Shown piece by piece: positions 27,407-37,020 of a stretch of DNA of 64,000 bases. Origin of the DNA: Sphingobacterium kitahiroshimense (GTDB taxonomy: Bacteria > Bacteroidota > Bacteroidia > Sphingobacteriales > Sphingobacteriaceae); NCBI RefSeq assembly GCF_025961315.1, contig NZ_JAOQNK010000001.1, positions 1,116,001 to 1,180,000 on the forward strand, given 5' to 3'. A program made the position numbers and the translations under genes. Below the pieces are notes generated by a model, which was given only the letters and a program-made list of their open reading frames with translations, was not told where the DNA came from and searched no databases. Positions within the stretch are counted from its first letter, which is position 1; each line of letters starts with the position of its first letter.

Positions 27407-27565
27407 TTTTATATTATATTTTTTTACTATTATAGTATACTCTCAATACCAAGTCTTTTACCAAAAATATAGTTTATTGATAAACAGTATGATATGAAAA
27501 TATCATTATGATGGGTTGACCATAATCGGACACCATATGTTCATAAGCGAACAATAGGACCAAAA

Positions 27566-27598
27566 AAGGGTTAAAATATAAAGTTTCACCCTTTTAAG
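27566..27598. terminator. Terminator of NTF2 copy 3
   Basis: AAAAAGGGT and ACCCTTTT pair across about 16 nt, a few bases after the NTF2 stop on the minus strand. It differs from the NTF2 terminators at 12.3 and 52.4 kb. Confidence 0.5.
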
Positions 27599-27610
27599 GA
27601 CTTCACTAAA

Positions 27611-28060
27611 TTACTTGTAAGAATTGATCGATTGGGATACTTTCCAGTTGCCGCCATCATTTACCAATGTCACGAGATCGGTTTTGGTAAAACCTTCAAA
27701 CTGCATCGTTACTTTAGCGATCATATAGTCTGCTGACTCCTGTACAATGGTGGTACTTGTTTTACAGTTTAACTGCTCACCTTTTTGCTTTTTCAAGAAG
27801 GAAATAACTTCCGAACGGCTATTGGTTTTATCTTCTGATGCCTTTACTTTTTGACTGAAGTCTGTTGTAAACAATTGCTCTACTCCTGTCGATTGTCCTT
27901 CTGTCATAACCGCAACATAATGATCAATGGCCAAATCTGATGTGGATAAGTTGACTACTGCTTTTTTAGGGTTTGATACCTCTGGTTTGCCCGCAGCCAT
28001 AGTAAAAGTAGAGACTGCGATCAAGGCTGCTGCTACGAATGTTTTTGTTAAAGTTCTCAT
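27611..28060 (-). CDS. NTF2-like secreted protein, copy 3
   Basis: 149 residues with signal peptide MRTLTKTFVAAALIAVSTF; otherwise as copy 1 (ADYMIAKVTMQFEGFTKTD, DGGNWKVSQSINSYK). Unlike copies 2 and 4, no Rpn gene follows; instead DUF4932 lies downstream. The conserved promoter region is retained. Confidence 0.8.
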   Translation of the reverse strand: MRTLTKTFVAAALIAVSTFTMAAGKPEVSNPKKAVVNLSTSDLAIDHYVAVMTEGQSTGVEQLFTTDFSQKVKASEDKTNSRSEVISFLKKQKGEQLNCKTSTTIVQESADYMIAKVTMQFEGFTKTDLVTLVNDGGNWKVSQSINSYK

Positions 28061-28158
28061 AATGTCTTTATGTTATATTGTTAGTTTTTGTTTCTAATTG
28101 CATCAGCCCCACATCCCCCAACTCAAACCTTGATGCTTTGCTTAAGCAATTGTTGATT

Positions 28159-28166
28159 CAAAAGTA
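28159..28166 (-). promoter_or_regulatory. -7 box upstream of NTF2 copy 3
   Basis: TACTTTTG on the minus strand. In this copy a TTG lies 20 nt upstream (28187-28189), matching the Bacteroidota -33/-7 layout. Confidence 0.55.
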
Positions 28167-28328
28167 GGGTGTAAATCGTCCCTACCCAATGGCAATTAGA
28201 CTAAACCAACTAAAAACTCGGTGAATGAAGGAAATGGATAGGTGAAGTTGTGAGGATCGATTCAAAATGCTAAATTCAAATAAGTTCTTCTATTTTATTG
28301 TATATTGAGGGTTCAATTTATAAGGAAA

Positions 28329-29198
28329 ATGCCAAGATTATATAGCAGCCATCATATCATATACATATTAAAATATACCCTGTTGTCACTAAGTTTGGCG
28401 GTAACAATAATAAGTTGTAAAAACAGAAATATTGAAAAACCTCCTCCTGAGCGTGATAAAGCAAAGCAAGAAGCCATAGTAGAAAAATATTTAACAGACA
28501 GCGCTCGTCAATACAGCTACTACTCAAAAGAATGGGGAAAATATATTGATATGGGTTTAAAAGAAGATTCTACGATTGCTTATCTCTGGCAACAAAAAGC
28601 TATGCCCTTGTTTAAACAAGGAAAATATGAAATGGGCATGCAATATCTTGATAAAGCTGTTTTTTATGACAAAGACAATTACCTAAACTATCGAGGATTT
28701 ATAAAATGTATTTTTGCTAAGACCTATCGGGAAGCAATAGTCGACTTTGAAGAGGCTATAGCCAGGCATGGTAACGGTCATATAATGGACCACTCCTATA
28801 AATTCTACATAGCGCTGAGCTTATTGCAGTTAAATGAATTTGAAAAAGCAGAAGCAATTTTAAAACAAGAAATTGATTTGACGGTTCTAAGAATTGGTGA
28901 AGAGTGGATCCATCATCTGGATTTATTTTATTATGGTATCTCCCAGTACGAGCAAGGGAAATATGATATGGCAATAAAAACGTTTGATCGTACCCTAAAT
29001 AAATATCAACAGTTTTCTGACGCGAAGTATTATAAAGCTGTTTCATTAGTACATCTAGGTAAAACGGAAGCTGCTTCAAAATTACTAGAGGAAGCGGAGC
29101 TAGATCGAAAAAATGGATACACGATCAATGAAGATAATGCTATTTATGAACGTTATCCTTATCAACTTAGGTATGACAGTTCTGGTTTATATCAATAA
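28329..29198 (+). CDS. TPR-repeat lipoprotein
   Basis: 289 residues from the ATG at 28329, which has AAGGA just upstream (the frame is open 8 codons further). Lipobox TIISC gives a lipidated Cys near residue 28. Helical repeats follow: AMPLFKQGKYEMGMQYLDKA, YREAIVDFEEAIARH, YEQGKYDMAIKTFDRTL and KYYKAVSLVHLGKTEAA, all TPR-like. It is probably a periplasmic or outer-membrane protein-interaction lipoprotein. No enzyme partner is adjacent. Confidence 0.8.
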   Translation: MPRLYSSHHIIYILKYTLLSLSLAVTIISCKNRNIEKPPPERDKAKQEAIVEKYLTDSARQYSYYSKEWGKYIDMGLKEDSTIAYLWQQKAMPLFKQGKYEMGMQYLDKAVFYDKDNYLNYRGFIKCIFAKTYREAIVDFEEAIARHGNGHIMDHSYKFYIALSLLQLNEFEKAEAILKQEIDLTVLRIGEEWIHHLDLFYYGISQYEQGKYDMAIKTFDRTLNKYQQFSDAKYYKAVSLVHLGKTEAASKLLEEAELDRKNGYTINEDNAIYERYPYQLRYDSSGLYQ

Positions 29199-29256
29199 TA
29201 ACAAAATCCAACTGTCACCAACTTTAAATTTGTGCATTAATTGCTAAGAATTTAAC

Positions 29257-29718
29257 ATGAACAAAGATAAATCCAAATTATTTAGAAAAGTAAATACTAA
29301 GACATTTAATGTTCATCATAAATTTGGTGGAGATTATAAAGACACTCGTAATAGCAAAAAAGAAATATTAGAACAAGCAAAGGGAAAGATGTCTGCTAAA
29401 AAAGAGCGCGGTTTAGATTACACACCACCACTTTACAGATTTTTAATATCCAAAGTTGGATCTGATTGGAACGACGTTTTTAGTGAAGCAAAATCTAGGT
29501 TAGATAAAGATGAACCAATATTTGCAATAGTAGCTTTAAAAGAAAACGAAAAGCAAGACTTTGTAAGGATTGGAGAGTCATCCTATTTTTCAGGTCTATA
29601 TGTTGATAATAACAATATTTTACAATTATCTAATCCTGATCTAAAAGCAAAAGATATGAAACCATTTTGCGCTTGCTGTACACATACATTTAATGGAAAA
29701 ATATTTGGAACCGAATAG
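29257..29718 (+). CDS. Cytosolic protein of unknown function
   Basis: 153 residues with no signal peptide. Basic N-terminus (KSKLFRKVNTKTFNVHHKFG), a central ERGLDYTPPLYRFLISKVGS and a C-terminal FCACCTHTFNG with clustered cysteines (CxCC) that might bind metal. Family not recognised. It lies 58 nt after the TPR lipoprotein. Confidence 0.55.
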   Translation: MNKDKSKLFRKVNTKTFNVHHKFGGDYKDTRNSKKEILEQAKGKMSAKKERGLDYTPPLYRFLISKVGSDWNDVFSEAKSRLDKDEPIFAIVALKENEKQDFVRIGESSYFSGLYVDNNNILQLSNPDLKAKDMKPFCACCTHTFNGKIFGTE

Positions 29719-29817
29719 TTACAGTCGTTCCAAAAAAAATTGGTTTTAAAAGTTTAGATTACTTTGATAAATAGGTATCTTGTGCCTACCATTTTATAGA
29801 CTACGACCAAATAAAGA

Positions 29818-29928
29818 TGCAACCATTACAAAAACTAGCGCTCTTACTCCTACTATCCTGCAGTACATCCATAGTATCCGCACAGACATACTTAAATTTA
29901 GATTTCGAAACCATGAGTGTCAATTAGA
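29818..29928 (+). pseudogene. Signal-peptide remnant
   Basis: 36 codons: MQPLQKLALLLLLSCSTSIV, then SAQTYLNLDFETMSVN and a stop. A normal export signal plus the first residues of a mature secreted protein (YLNLDFE), but nothing continues in any frame, so this is a truncated gene start. Confidence 0.45.
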
Positions 29929-29971
29929 TAAGAAAATGGAATACTAAAAACTAAAAAAAAAAGATATTACA

Positions 29972-30867
29972 ATGAAACAAATTATAATACTTGCCATTTT
30001 AATATCTTCAATTGGAAGTCTCACTTTTGGTCAGGAAAAAACTACTTAAGTATACTATTTACTGATGGGAAACAGCACGGTGTTAAAATTGAAAAAGTTC
30101 TGGGAAATCAATATTATCTAGACTCCTTGCCTGAAAAAGCAATAAATGGTAAAGATATTCTATTTAATGCTGTTATTCGAAATCCCGCCTACGTGAGTTT
30201 TGTTATAGATTCCAATTATCGAACAAATCCTGTTGTATTACATCCTGGCGTAAATATAGTTCAAGCAAGGCTCTTTCAAAATAAGTATCAGTTAGTAAGA
30301 CGAGACAAATATTTGGAAGAAAATGCAATGGGAGCCTATAATAATGTTTTTGCTAATAACTATGACATCTATAAATACCTTAGAGATCATCAGCTAGGTA
30401 ATATGCAGATGAAAGATTCGCTTTTAAATTTAAGTTATAATAATACAGATACGGTTGTGAGTATTATAGCCAAGGACTACTCAAGCTCTTATGTTCCCCT
30501 TTATAAAATAGCACATCTTTTACCATTTGGAAATCGACCAATTTTTCGTGAAATATATAACGGATTAGACTCTAACCTAAGAAATAGCAATATTGGGCGA
30601 ATATTGGATTTAGAATTAAAGAAAGCTGAACAGGGATCTATTGGAAACGAGTTTCCAAAGTTTTCTCTGACAAACAGAAATAATGTAGTTACTGATCTTA
30701 ATACCCTAATTAACAATAATAAATTTACCTTAATTGATTATTGGTATAGTAACTGTGGACCATGTATTGCGCAATTTCCTGAGCTGACGGAACTATTTCG
30801 TGCGCATAAAGGAGATGGATTCTCAATTGTAGGCATTTCAGTAGACAAATTTCAATTTTTCAGCTAA
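29972..30867 (+). pseudogene. TlpA-like thioredoxin-fold protein, frameshifted and truncated
   Basis: MKQIIILAILISSIGSLTFG is a signal peptide; the frame then stops at GQEKTT. Shifting one base in the GGAAAAAACT run continues KNYLSILFTDGKQHGVKIEK into the long frame from 30127. That frame carries a helical spacer and a thioredoxin domain with the redox motif WYSNCGPCIAQFPEL. It ends abruptly at VGISVDKFQFFS, before the cis-Pro half of the fold. A one-base indel plus 3' truncation make it inactive. Intact relatives act in periplasmic disulfide reduction or cytochrome c maturation. Confidence 0.8.
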
Positions 30868-31014
30868 CTGCAACACCTCTAATATCGCTGATAATTGTTT
30901 GATTTTAATTTGGTTAGTCATATTAATTCATTGTTATAATTTGGTATCTATTAATTTTTTTAAAAAAGTACTTAGACTTGGCAATATAATGAGCAATATT
31001 AATTAAGCAATTTT

Positions 31015-32106
31015 TTAGTTGAAGCTATCATTTCCCAAAATCTTAATAGCTTCATCCAAATATTTTTGTTTATTCTTTTTTATAGCCTGACTCAATTCTT
31101 GATAGGTCAAATCTGTTTTTCCTTCCTGTTTTGCATAATCAATATTCAACTGAATGTCAGGATCAATTCCTTCACCAATTTTATAAATTTTTCCATTTCG
31201 ATCTTTCAAAACAGAAGTTGTTAAATTTATAGTAATACCTCCGCCAATATCAATAGGGCTATTGTTAGAGGTCAAACCAGTTGTTTTTTGACCTACTAAT
31301 TTCACATTTTTTTGACCTTTGAAATAAGCCGCAAATAATTCTCCTGAACTAGCCGTTATTTGACTCGTCAGAATCACTATTGGCACATTCTTATTCTTAA
31401 TACTTATAGGTAGGACTTTTTCATATTCTAAGTTTATCAATTGAGCAACTTTTATATCATCAGGACTTGTTTCAATAAACCTTGTCGAAACTTTTTCATC
31501 TTTAGTAAGACTAAAATACGAATAACAATGATTCACATCAATTAATGTTGGAAAGTGCCAAATCATAGACATAATATTTCCGCCGTTATTTTCGGTTAAA
31601 TCAATAATCCACGCTTTTGGATTTTTCGCATCCAACTCTTTTAATTGTATTCCAATGGTATCCACAAATTTACGATTCTCAAGAGCTACCGATGGTATAT
31701 TAATATAAGCATATTTATCTTGAAGTATGCGATGTTGGAAGTTTTTGGGAGGAAGACCTGCCTCCGCATCAGTAGTTGTTCCAATTAATTTGTAAAAAGC
31801 AAACTTGGATTCTTCTGTATTATCTTCTTCTTTGTTCAAAAATATAACTGATGAATGACCGTCTTTCAATGTTTTGATAAAGGAAGTTAAATGAGGTTTG
31901 AGATCATTAATATCATTTATATTTTTAGTTTGTTCTATAAAATCTGGACGAACAGAATCCCATTTCACATTCAGACTCATATAGGAATTAGTTTGTACGG
32001 AGTCTAAAAATCGTAGTACAATGTTTTGGACATCTTTATTTTGAGCTTGTGCGTTAAAATTCAATAATATAAATGTCGTTATAGCAAATAATAGTTTTTT
32101 CTTCAT
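31015..32106 (-). CDS. S41-family (C-terminal processing) peptidase, secreted
   Basis: 363 residues, signal peptide ending LNFNAQAQ. The nucleophile serine lies in LTSQITASSGELFAAYF, followed by GQKTTGLTSNN and the IGEGIDPDI segment typical of S41 tail-specific proteases; AWIIDLTENNGGNIM is the preceding conserved strand. No clear PDZ domain, so it belongs to the short secreted S41 proteins common in Bacteroidota. It is convergent with the broken TlpA gene. Confidence 0.88.
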   Translation of the reverse strand: MKKKLLFAITTFILLNFNAQAQNKDVQNIVLRFLDSVQTNSYMSLNVKWDSVRPDFIEQTKNINDINDLKPHLTSFIKTLKDGHSSVIFLNKEEDNTEESKFAFYKLIGTTTDAEAGLPPKNFQHRILQDKYAYINIPSVALENRKFVDTIGIQLKELDAKNPKAWIIDLTENNGGNIMSMIWHFPTLIDVNHCYSYFSLTKDEKVSTRFIETSPDDIKVAQLINLEYEKVLPISIKNKNVPIVILTSQITASSGELFAAYFKGQKNVKLVGQKTTGLTSNNSPIDIGGGITINLTTSVLKDRNGKIYKIGEGIDPDIQLNIDYAKQEGKTDLTYQELSQAIKKNKQKYLDEAIKILGNDSFN

Positions 32107-32221
32107 AAAATGGTTCAGTTAATTGTCGAAGATATAAAAATTTATAAAATTTTTATATCTTTCGATTAAAATTTTTTCATTATTTTTTATGTAAGATGGA
32201 GTGACCTTAAAGTAACGTCTG

Positions 32222-32769
32222 CCCCCCCTGTTTCATTCATCGCTTTGAATAGCAGGGGTACAAATTCGGTCAATCGGGATGTGGCTATAACCTCCGCTGT
32301 AGTATTGTCCATGGTATAGATACCGGTATTGCGTTCTATGATCAAGCTTGCTTTGACTTTGTTCTTAATAACTGATCAATCGATATCTCTACCTACTGCT
32401 TCTACTTGTATATGTTTGATTTCATTGAGCAATACTGGTGTACCGATAGCGGTGATCGTGAACATTTGCGTTCCTTTGCCCGAGAGCTCATCAATATTGA
32501 CGCTAAAGCCTATAACGGCATCTGCTTGATAACTACGAGTGTATTGCTTTAAAGATTCCACTGCGCTCGTATATAGCTCCTGTAATTTGTTTTCATAATT
32601 GCGGGAGCGCCCACCGAAGAATCCTGAAGGGATCTGTGAAGCAAACTAAACGAAGCTGGCTCCGGATCGCACTCAGAGCATTGGCTCCAATAACAGCTGT
32701 TGCTGAAATGGGATCAAAATAACGCAGGACTTCTCTCCCCTCGATGGTATTGGTACTGGTAACGATCAT
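32222..32769 (-). pseudogene. YbjQ/zinc-ribbon gene fragment (copy 7)
   Basis: Start codon to about codon 175, with several stops and frameshifts (GRDID then TGA in place of GGDIDGS; a damaged AFASQ region). Truncated at MNETG, where a run of C (GCCCCCCC) begins unrelated sequence. Confidence 0.85.
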
Positions 32770-32861
32770 GGTGTATGATGAATACTGTTTTAAAAGCCCG
32801 AAAATAAAGGATCGGTTTGATTAAAAAATACGGGAAGCCGTAAGGAAGGTATAAAACGTAT

Positions 32862-32887
32862 AAAGCCATTCTTGACAGAATGGCTTT
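32862..32887. terminator. Module hairpin, copy 7 (hybrid outer stem)
   Basis: The inner stem is intact, but the left outer arm AAACGTAT is the copy 1/4 type and the right outer arm AGATGTTT is the copy 9 type, so the outer stem cannot pair. It looks like a recombinant between two hairpin types. Confidence 0.75.
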
Positions 32888-32915
32888 AGATGTTTATCTA
32901 TATGATCTATTTGAT

Positions 32916-33098
32916 TTATTTCAGTTTTTCAATCTCTTCAATGGTAAGGCCTTTCGCCTCAGCAATTTGTTCTACTGATAAACCCATCTTTTTCAGCTTA
33001 AAAGCTATCTCAATAGCCTTTTGATGCTCACCTTCAGCTTTAGCAATTACAACTGCTTGCTTAGCTTCTTTCAATTGTTCCTCTAATTCTTCTTAATA
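32916..33098 (-). pseudogene. Rpn C-terminal tail fragment, longest
   Basis: About 60 codons: EELEEQLKEAKQAVVIAKAE, GEHQKAIEIAFKLKKMGLS, then GLTIEEIEKLK and a stop. The LEEQLKEAKQ part matches the coiled-coil region of the Rpn at 51.3 kb, so this tail comes from that subfamily. Confidence 0.8.
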
Positions 33099-33415
33099 TA
33101 TCCGAACTACCCCGAAGTCAAAATATTACGAATAACTCTTAGCAAGAAACAATGGACACATCTATTACAGTAAATTAAACTCTATTAGAACTATCCCATT
33201 TACCTATATCGGAATAAAGGTAAAGCTTATCTACGACTTCGAACAGTATTGATCTATTGTCAGGGAAAATTGACTATTGCCCATATACACAATTTTCAGT
33301 GAAACAGTAAATTGTTCTTTTAAATGATCAATAATTATTGAATTATTAACTTTACTTTTATAATAATGATGATCATTTTTTATAATTTCAGTTATAAGAA
33401 TTTAATACTTAAATA
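33099..33415. other. Intergenic, nothing recognised
   Basis: No coding frame or clear remnant. AT-rich near its right end, where the promoter of the next gene should lie. Confidence 0.4.
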
Positions 33416-34249
33416 ATGACCATAGAAGAAAAACAACCAATTACCGAAAAAACAAAGCTTGAAATACTATCTTATTCACAATTGAATATTAAGATGACTA
33501 GTGAAAACTTAATTTTGCTGAGACAACAAATCAGACAAATTAAACAAATAGACAAAATTCAAGAAGAATTATTTGACCACGGACTAGAAATTTCTGAATA
33601 TGAAAACCATTCAAGAAAGTTAGCAGAATACTCTATATTATTAGGTTTAATCTCACAGGATCTCGCATGTGCTTACAGGAATGCTCTTAAAGCGGAGGAA
33701 GATTATGAACACCAATATGCAACTAAACACATTGTAATTATTATTAATGAAGGCTTTAAAAAGATATATAATTATGTCTGGAAAAACCAAAAAGGAGATC
33801 TGCAAACTAAAGATAGAAATAGTTCTATATGGAAAAAAGACATCGGTATCCTCGTTTCCGGCTACTTTCCGCATTTAAAAACTGAATATAACAGAATAAC
33901 TTCGGAATTGGATAAATTTGATGATTTCACGCTAAAAGACATGAAAAATTCTAGGAATATTTTTGTTCATTATGATGATACCCCATCAATAGCCTATGAT
34001 GAAATTTATAATACTAGTCTTGAGACTGTTTCTAAGAAAGCAATTTCTTTTATGAAAATACTCCTTCAAATGTTTGAATTCTCACTTCTACTTAATAAAG
34101 AATATATGCCTTTACTAGAAGCTAGAACTGAAAATATTTTTGAAGCACACTTCAAAATGTGGGAAAAGAAGAAAGTGCAATATTCAAATAATCCAGAAGT
34201 ATTGAAGATGATTGAAAATGCTATGCAAAATCTTCGAAAGACGAAATAA
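33416..34249 (+). CDS. HEPN-like protein 1
   Basis: 277 residues, all-helical. KNSRNIFVHYDD places R180-N181 and H185 in an R-x4-H motif, the RNase signature of HEPN domains, preceded and followed by long helices. No signal peptide. 37 nt before HEPN-like protein 2 and likely cotranscribed. HEPN proteins act as RNases in toxin-antitoxin and defence systems; no nucleotidyltransferase (MNT) partner is present. The family is not otherwise recognised. Confidence 0.6.
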   Translation: MTIEEKQPITEKTKLEILSYSQLNIKMTSENLILLRQQIRQIKQIDKIQEELFDHGLEISEYENHSRKLAEYSILLGLISQDLACAYRNALKAEEDYEHQYATKHIVIIINEGFKKIYNYVWKNQKGDLQTKDRNSSIWKKDIGILVSGYFPHLKTEYNRITSELDKFDDFTLKDMKNSRNIFVHYDDTPSIAYDEIYNTSLETVSKKAISFMKILLQMFEFSLLLNKEYMPLLEARTENIFEAHFKMWEKKKVQYSNNPEVLKMIENAMQNLRKTK

Positions 34250-34286
34250 TACACCCCAATTAACTTAAAGCATATAATACAAACGA

Positions 34287-34985
34287 ATGGAAGATAAAGA
34301 ATATTTAGAAAAGTTTTCGAATGTTCAGATTTATACTGATATAATTTTAGGAATTTTAAAATATACCATTGTTAAGAATAACTTATCAGAGAACGAATTC
34401 CTTAATTGTTTAGTCAAAAAATTAAAATTTCAAAATACATCTGATATTGATCTACTACGAGCTTGTATCGACCAAATACAAGATGCTCAATACGCAATTG
34501 ATAATTTTAATAAGTACGGCCTTTATAAACAGAGCTCGGATTTAGATGAAATGTATCTTCGACTATATGGTTTATTAAATGCGTGCTATTTACAAATTGG
34601 AGCAATGATAGATTTGATACGATTATTTAATTTCAAAAACCAAAAAGAGTTGAAAATGGATCTAAAGTCATTAACAATTATTGATTTGAGAAATAAAATA
34701 GCCTCACACACTACCAATTATCAGTATACTGATAAACAAACGTTTGGTTACTTTAGGCTGATTCAAAGTACTCTGAACAAATGGGGAAATAGAATTTCGA
34801 TTGTAGGAAAAGAAAGAGGTGACGTACAAGATTTTAATTTAAAAGGTATACTTAATGACTTCACAATAAAAGTTGAACAAATTTTAGAAATGATAGTTGA
34901 TAAAGAGCTATATTCTAGAAAATTTAGAAAAGATTTTTTTCAGTGGATGGAATTAAGACATATATATTTGAAATCTGTAAAATAA
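34287..34985 (+). CDS. HEPN-like protein 2
   Basis: 232 residues, helical. LTIIDLRNKIASHTTNY has R135-N136 and H141 (R-x5-H), a second plausible HEPN motif. Cysteines at 41, 60 and 100 are not clustered. It follows protein 1 closely and converges with protein 3 (5 nt between stops). Could be a partner or paralogue of protein 1. Sequence identity between the two is low. Confidence 0.55.
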   Translation: MEDKEYLEKFSNVQIYTDIILGILKYTIVKNNLSENEFLNCLVKKLKFQNTSDIDLLRACIDQIQDAQYAIDNFNKYGLYKQSSDLDEMYLRLYGLLNACYLQIGAMIDLIRLFNFKNQKELKMDLKSLTIIDLRNKIASHTTNYQYTDKQTFGYFRLIQSTLNKWGNRISIVGKERGDVQDFNLKGILNDFTIKVEQILEMIVDKELYSRKFRKDFFQWMELRHIYLKSVK

Positions 34986-34990
34986 CTAAA

Positions 34991-35497
34991 TCAGTATGAT
35001 TTGCAATTAATAACAATATTTTGAAGTGCTATAAATACGTCGTCTAAATAAAGTATTTCATCACGAAATATTAAAGAATTATTAGATGAGTTGTATCCTC
35101 TATTAGTATTTAAAATTGAACCATTGAAAATACTATTCCTCAAAGAAGGATTCATAACCAAATCGATGTATACACCTTTTGGAGTGGTTTCAAACCGTTC
35201 TTCAATGCGTTCGTCATAATGAACGAAATGATTACGGAATTTGCGACTAGATATGGGATTATTATTATCGACTTTGAGTAACTGTCTTAATTTATTACCA
35301 CGTGCTTTATATTTTTCAATAGGCCAAAGAATTTTTGATATATTTCCAACCGCTACAAGAATGGATTGTATGGAGCACCATGTTTCGACATGATCAAAAT
35401 TGTCATGAGTAGCTTTCAAACGCGCTGCAGCTCTTTGGGCAATTTTAGATTGTAAGATGACCTCATCTATTAAAATCATTTCCTGAAGACCTGTCAT
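34991..35497 (-). CDS. HEPN-like protein 3
   Basis: 168 residues. KFRNHFVHYDERIEE (R88, N89, H93, with YDER following) is a strong RNxxxH HEPN-type motif and nearly identical in its core to the RNIFVHYDD of protein 1. The N-terminal helices (LKATHDNFDHVETWCSIQSI) precede it. It stands on the minus strand, convergent with proteins 1 and 2 and upstream of HicAB in chromosome order. Confidence 0.6.
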   Translation of the reverse strand: MTGLQEMILIDEVILQSKIAQRAAARLKATHDNFDHVETWCSIQSILVAVGNISKILWPIEKYKARGNKLRQLLKVDNNNPISSRKFRNHFVHYDERIEERFETTPKGVYIDLVMNPSLRNSIFNGSILNTNRGYNSSNNSLIFRDEILYLDDVFIALQNIVINCKSY

Positions 35498-35614
35498 GCA
35501 TTAAAATTTAATATTCATTTCGTTAACAAAAGCCATCCTTGAATATTCGATCATCTCTGATAAAATGAGCGAAACATTAAATATAATATAGTCAACTAAC
35601 CAATTCATATTTAA

Positions 35615-36016
35615 TTATACCAACTCTACCGCTTGTAGTTCCGCTGCAAGTCGATGTAACCCATCCTCAATCTTCTTAAGCTGGGGTTGACGCGGTTTTT
35701 TAAGCCCCGACGAGTAATGTTGCAGCTGACGCTGGTTAATACCTGTAATCTTCTCTAAAGCAGAATTGGTAAAGATACCCTTGTAGTAAGTGAGAAAACT
35801 CTCTGCATCGAAGTGATACATAATATCGTATTTGCCTTTTAGAATGGAAGGTATATTCTCTGAAGTAAACTCTTCAGTAATTATTTTAATAGCATCTAAA
35901 ATGGATTGTTTTGCCTCTTCGACAGTATCGCCACCGCCATAGATGCCTTCTGCATTCTCTGCATAGGCACTAAACATATCTTCACTGCGTTCAATAACAA
36001 TTTTTAAGGTTTTCAT
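35615..36016 (-). CDS. hicB: HicB-family antitoxin
   Basis: 133 residues. The N-terminal RNase-H-like fold (MKTLKIVIERSEDMFSAYAE, GIYGGGDTVEEAKQSILDAI) is typical of HicB; the C-terminal helix-turn-helix (TNSALEKITGINQRQLQHYS) binds DNA and should autoregulate the operon. HicA is encoded 37 nt upstream on the same strand, the usual hicAB order. AGGAGC precedes the start codon. Intact. Confidence 0.9.
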   Translation of the reverse strand: MKTLKIVIERSEDMFSAYAENAEGIYGGGDTVEEAKQSILDAIKIITEEFTSENIPSILKGKYDIMYHFDAESFLTYYKGIFTNSALEKITGINQRQLQHYSSGLKKPRQPQLKKIEDGLHRLAAELQAVELV

Positions 36017-36053
36017 ATTTTGCTCCTTTCTATTTTCATTTGGGATCTAAGGC

Positions 36054-36233
36054 TTATTTAAGCCCTAGATCCTTCATGATTTTCTTGCGAAGACCTTCCC
36101 CAATTTCTTTACTTCCATGATAAGGAACTGGATATGTTCTACCCTCCTTCTCATAAATGTAGTGAGATCCACTCGTGCGGATATGGTTCCAGCCACTTTT
36201 TCGCAAAATCTTGTGGAATTCACTTGATTTCAT
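36054..36233 (-). CDS. hicA: HicA-family mRNA interferase toxin
   Basis: 59 residues: MKSSEFHKILRKSGWNHIRT, SGSHYIYEK, PVPYHGSKEIGEGLRKKIMK. It is a double-stranded-RNA-binding-like fold with the catalytic His in the G-S-H-x-x-Y segment. It cleaves mRNA and is neutralised by HicB encoded downstream. Full length for the family, with no damage seen, so the module looks functional. Confidence 0.92.
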   Translation of the reverse strand: MKSSEFHKILRKSGWNHIRTSGSHYIYEKEGRTYPVPYHGSKEIGEGLRKKIMKDLGLK

Positions 36234-36455
36234 ATTGAAACAGATTTAAATGTGAGTGGATAATTTACGCCTTAAACTACCATACACATCTCGAATACCA
36301 CAACACAAAGGTAGTATAAATACTACTAATAAACAAAAAATATTAAATTTTAATTTTATCTATATACTTATGCTTTTGAATATTTAACACTAATAAAAAC
36401 ATAATAACAAATTACTTATCTAAAAAAATGAATCTAAATTCTTCGTTTACTAACT

Positions 36456-36689
36456 TTAATAAACCCTTAAGAATTTTCCTTCTAAAACTTCCTCTGGTAC
36501 ATCCAGGATCTGCTCGATCACGACTGTCGCAGACTCTTCCTTAAACTCGCTCATAAACGCCCATAGGTCGTTTACTTTTGTCGGGACAAAATGCTGTATA
36601 ACATCATCCACACTATTCTCAGACTTCAGGATATTGTATCCCTTATGTTTTAAGTCCTTCAAGATCTCGATTGTCAATGGTACATTCAT
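36456..36689 (-). CDS. Small protein of unknown function
   Basis: 77 residues (MNVPLTIEILKDLKHKGYNI, LWAFMSEFKEE, IEQILDVPEEVLEGKFLRVY). Acidic, no signal peptide. A start with reasonable spacing and sustained coding character support a real gene, but I do not recognise it. Confidence 0.45.
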   Translation of the reverse strand: MNVPLTIEILKDLKHKGYNILKSENSVDDVIQHFVPTKVNDLWAFMSEFKEESATVVIEQILDVPEEVLEGKFLRVY

Positions 36690-37020
36690 CGCAATTAATA
36701 TTTATTATTATCTCCTTATTCCAACAGGTCAACATTTCGGTCTTAAATTCCTTACTATAAAGTGAACTTACAGAACTCTCCCCTTCTTTAAATCAATATT
36801 GAACAGGATGAACACGCAAAAATGTTGAGCAACCGGTTATCTTAATATCGTGTCCATCCTTATTCAATATCCAAAGATAAATAATAAAACTAAATATATT
36901 AGTTTATTTTTGCTATAAATTTTAGTTTAAATGGATTTAATTTTGTTCGCCTTAGATATCAATGATTTATTATATTTATACTATATTAGTTATATAATAC
37001 GTCCATATAATATCACCTTA
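36690..37020. other. Intergenic, nothing recognised
   Basis: AT-rich, without a supported frame. It should hold the promoters of the flanking divergent genes. Confidence 0.4.
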
